NCBI GenBank assembly: GCA_900320585.1
Contig: ONSV01000005.1
Location: forward strand, 1 to 63,282
Length of the DNA stretch: 63,282 nt
Source: an uncultured Prevotellaceae bacterium
Lineage (GTDB): Bacteria; Bacteroidota; Bacteroidia; Bacteroidales; Bacteroidaceae
Direction: 5' to 3'
Shown here: positions 62,208 to 63,282 of the stretch, one piece after another
Layout: every line of letters begins with the position of its first letter
How positions within the stretch are numbered: position 1 is the stretch's first letter
Program-made: the position numbers and the translations under genes
Notes under the pieces: generated by a model
What the model saw: only the letters and a program-made list of their open reading frames with translations
Told to the model about the DNA's origin: nothing
Databases searched by the model: none

Positions 62208-63263
62208 CTACTCATAATGCCGGATTCTCACCTCGATGCCATCCTTGCCCAGCTCATCGCCGATGCCCGTGAGGTCGGTATCTCCATAGTGATACGGGAA
62301 GAGCACCTTGGGCTTAACCATGCGCGCCGCGTTCACCAGTTGGCCGGTGGTCATGGTGAAAGGTTGGTTGCATGGCAGGAAGGCGATATCGATATCCTTG
62401 ACAGAAGCCATCTCCTCGATGTCCTCGGTATCGCCCGCGACATATATGCGCAGTCCGTCGAGCGTGATGACATAGCCATTGTCGCGGCCTTTAGGATGGA
62501 ACTGCAAGTGGCCCTCGGTGTTGTTGTATGCAGGCACGGCCTCCACCTTGAACCCACCGGCGGTCTCGGTCTGCTGGCCGTTGCCCATCACGTTTCCATA
62601 TCCCAGCATGTCGGCACACCTCTGGTTGGTGTAGAGCTGGGTTTTGGAGTCGGAGAGTTGCTGTATGGTCTCCTTGTTGAAATGGTCGCCATGCTCATGG
62701 GTAACGAAGATATAGTCGGCCTTGGGGTAGACGCTGTAGTCCACCGTCCGCTCCCGCAGTTGCCTCACGGGGTCGACCTCTATCTCCATCCCGTCGAAAC
62801 AGATACGGATACTGGCATGTATCAAGGCGCAGAAGGTGACGGTTTTCCCGCCTGGGGTCATGAAGGCGTCCACCTCTACGGTGTCGACCGGCATTTTCTC
62901 TGACTTCCATGCCAAGATTCCCCCTTTCAGGTTCACTGGCTTGTATCCTTGCTGGCTCATCATATCGGCAGCATTGGCCGACCTTCGTCCGCTTCTGCAA
63001 TACACGGCGATGGTTTTGGTCTTGTCGATCAGTTTTCCCACCTGAGCCATGAAGTCGTCTTTTTTCACGTCGATGTTCACTGCTCCCGGGATATGTCCCT
63101 CGGCATATTCCTCGGCCGTGCGCACATCCACAAGGATGACGTCTTTCTGTTTCACGAGCTCGGCGAATGTGCCGACGTCTTGATTCTCGAAATTGGAACT
63201 CATACAGGCAGAGAGGGCATTCAGTCCCAGCATGCCAAGAATGATAGTCAGGATTTTTCTCAT
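62208..63263 (-). CDS. Lipoprotein with rhodanese and metallo-beta-lactamase-fold domains
   Basis: 351 residues: lipobox LSAC, a rhodanese domain (ILVDVRTAEEYAEGHIPGAV, active-site loop VYCRSGRRSANA), then a metallo-beta-lactamase fold (FVTHEHGDHFNKETIQQL, IYVAGDTEDI, VLFPYHYGDT). The Cys of the rhodanese loop and the MBL metal ligands are intact. Domain order is rhodanese then MBL, on the lipoprotein side of the envelope. Sulfur or persulfide chemistry is plausible by analogy to persulfide dioxygenase fusions, but the domain order differs. Confidence 0.85.
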   Translation of the reverse strand: MRKILTIILGMLGLNALSACMSSNFENQDVGTFAELVKQKDVILVDVRTAEEYAEGHIPGAVNIDVKKDDFMAQVGKLIDKTKTIAVYCRSGRRSANAADMMSQQGYKPVNLKGGILAWKSEKMPVDTVEVDAFMTPGGKTVTFCALIHASIRICFDGMEIEVDPVRQLRERTVDYSVYPKADYIFVTHEHGDHFNKETIQQLSDSKTQLYTNQRCADMLGYGNVMGNGQQTETAGGFKVEAVPAYNNTEGHLQFHPKGRDNGYVITLDGLRIYVAGDTEDIEEMASVKDIDIAFLPCNQPFTMTTGQLVNAARMVKPKVLFPYHYGDTDLTGIGDELGKDGIEVRIRHYE

Positions 63264-63282
63264 GGTGTATTGTTTTAGGTTG

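Overview
The window reads as chromosome from a Bacteroidales bacterium, most likely a Prevotella-type member of the Prevotellaceae. The grounds are: promoters of the Bacteroidetes form (TTTG, about 19-21 nt, TAnnTTTG) in front of many genes; few recognisable Shine-Dalgarno sequences; a SusC/SusD pair; gliding/type IX secretion proteins (GldH, PorT) and cargo with type IX-like tails; a PSP1/YaaT protein next to gldH; and the mreBCD-mrdA-rodA and exbB-exbD-exbD-tonB-pstS-TPR gene orders usual in this group. There is no rRNA, transposase, integrase, phage gene or CRISPR array. It is mostly housekeeping DNA with one accessory import locus.

Layout. 1-4.1 kb: an operon of a PdxA-like protein, a sigma-54-type activator, an LptE-like lipoprotein, a hypothetical protein and SecG, then tRNA-His. 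4.3-8.3 kb (minus): DUF3089 lipoprotein, membrane metallophosphoesterase, two exported hypotheticals, tRNA-Lys. 8.4-12.8 kb: AI-2E-type membrane protein, thymidine kinase, RsmI, coiled-coil lipoprotein, flavodoxin-like protein. 13.2-25 kb: a five-gene SusC/SusD/zinc-metallohydrolase/DUF4302/type IX cargo operon facing a secreted M6-type metalloprotease. 25.4-31.2 kb: sugar transporter, metF, DNA polymerase III delta', YaaT, gldH. 31.3-37.7 kb (minus): purH (cyclohydrolase half only), mreB, mreC, mreD, mrdA, rodA. 38-44 kb: purN, tRNA-Met, START-like protein, LptF/G permease (frameshifted), ribBA, aminotransferase. 44-49.6 kb: the TonB energising cluster. 49.7-55.5 kb: a 55-residue ferredoxin, porT, a 5'-nucleotidase split in two genes, rplS, a stand-alone AICAR transformylase, a small basic protein. 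54.8-63.3 kb: pgeF, obgE, an in-frame hpt-adk fusion, NAD(P)HX repair enzyme, a sialate-O-acetylesterase-like protein, fructose-bisphosphate aldolase, and a rhodanese/metallo-beta-lactamase lipoprotein.

How it fits together. ExbB/ExbD/TonB would energise the SusC-like importer. The T9SS proteins would export the cargo protein and the M6 protease, so a protein- or peptide-scavenging locus is a reasonable inference. Purine genes recur (purH half, purN, AICAR transformylase, hpt-adk) with two unusual architectures: PurH is split into two loci and Hpt is fused to Adk.

The most unusual non-coding signal is an 83-bp repeat unit with two hairpins, arranged so that each unit junction forms a Bacteroidetes promoter. 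It lies in tandem before metF and again, inverted, before hpt-adk, and its stem changes are compensatory. Other notable signals are an octamer (CAGRAGTT) repeat abutting three stop codons, a poly-A tract inside a promoter spacer, a PdxA homologue missing most catalytic-site motifs, and two genes that look frameshifted or truncated.
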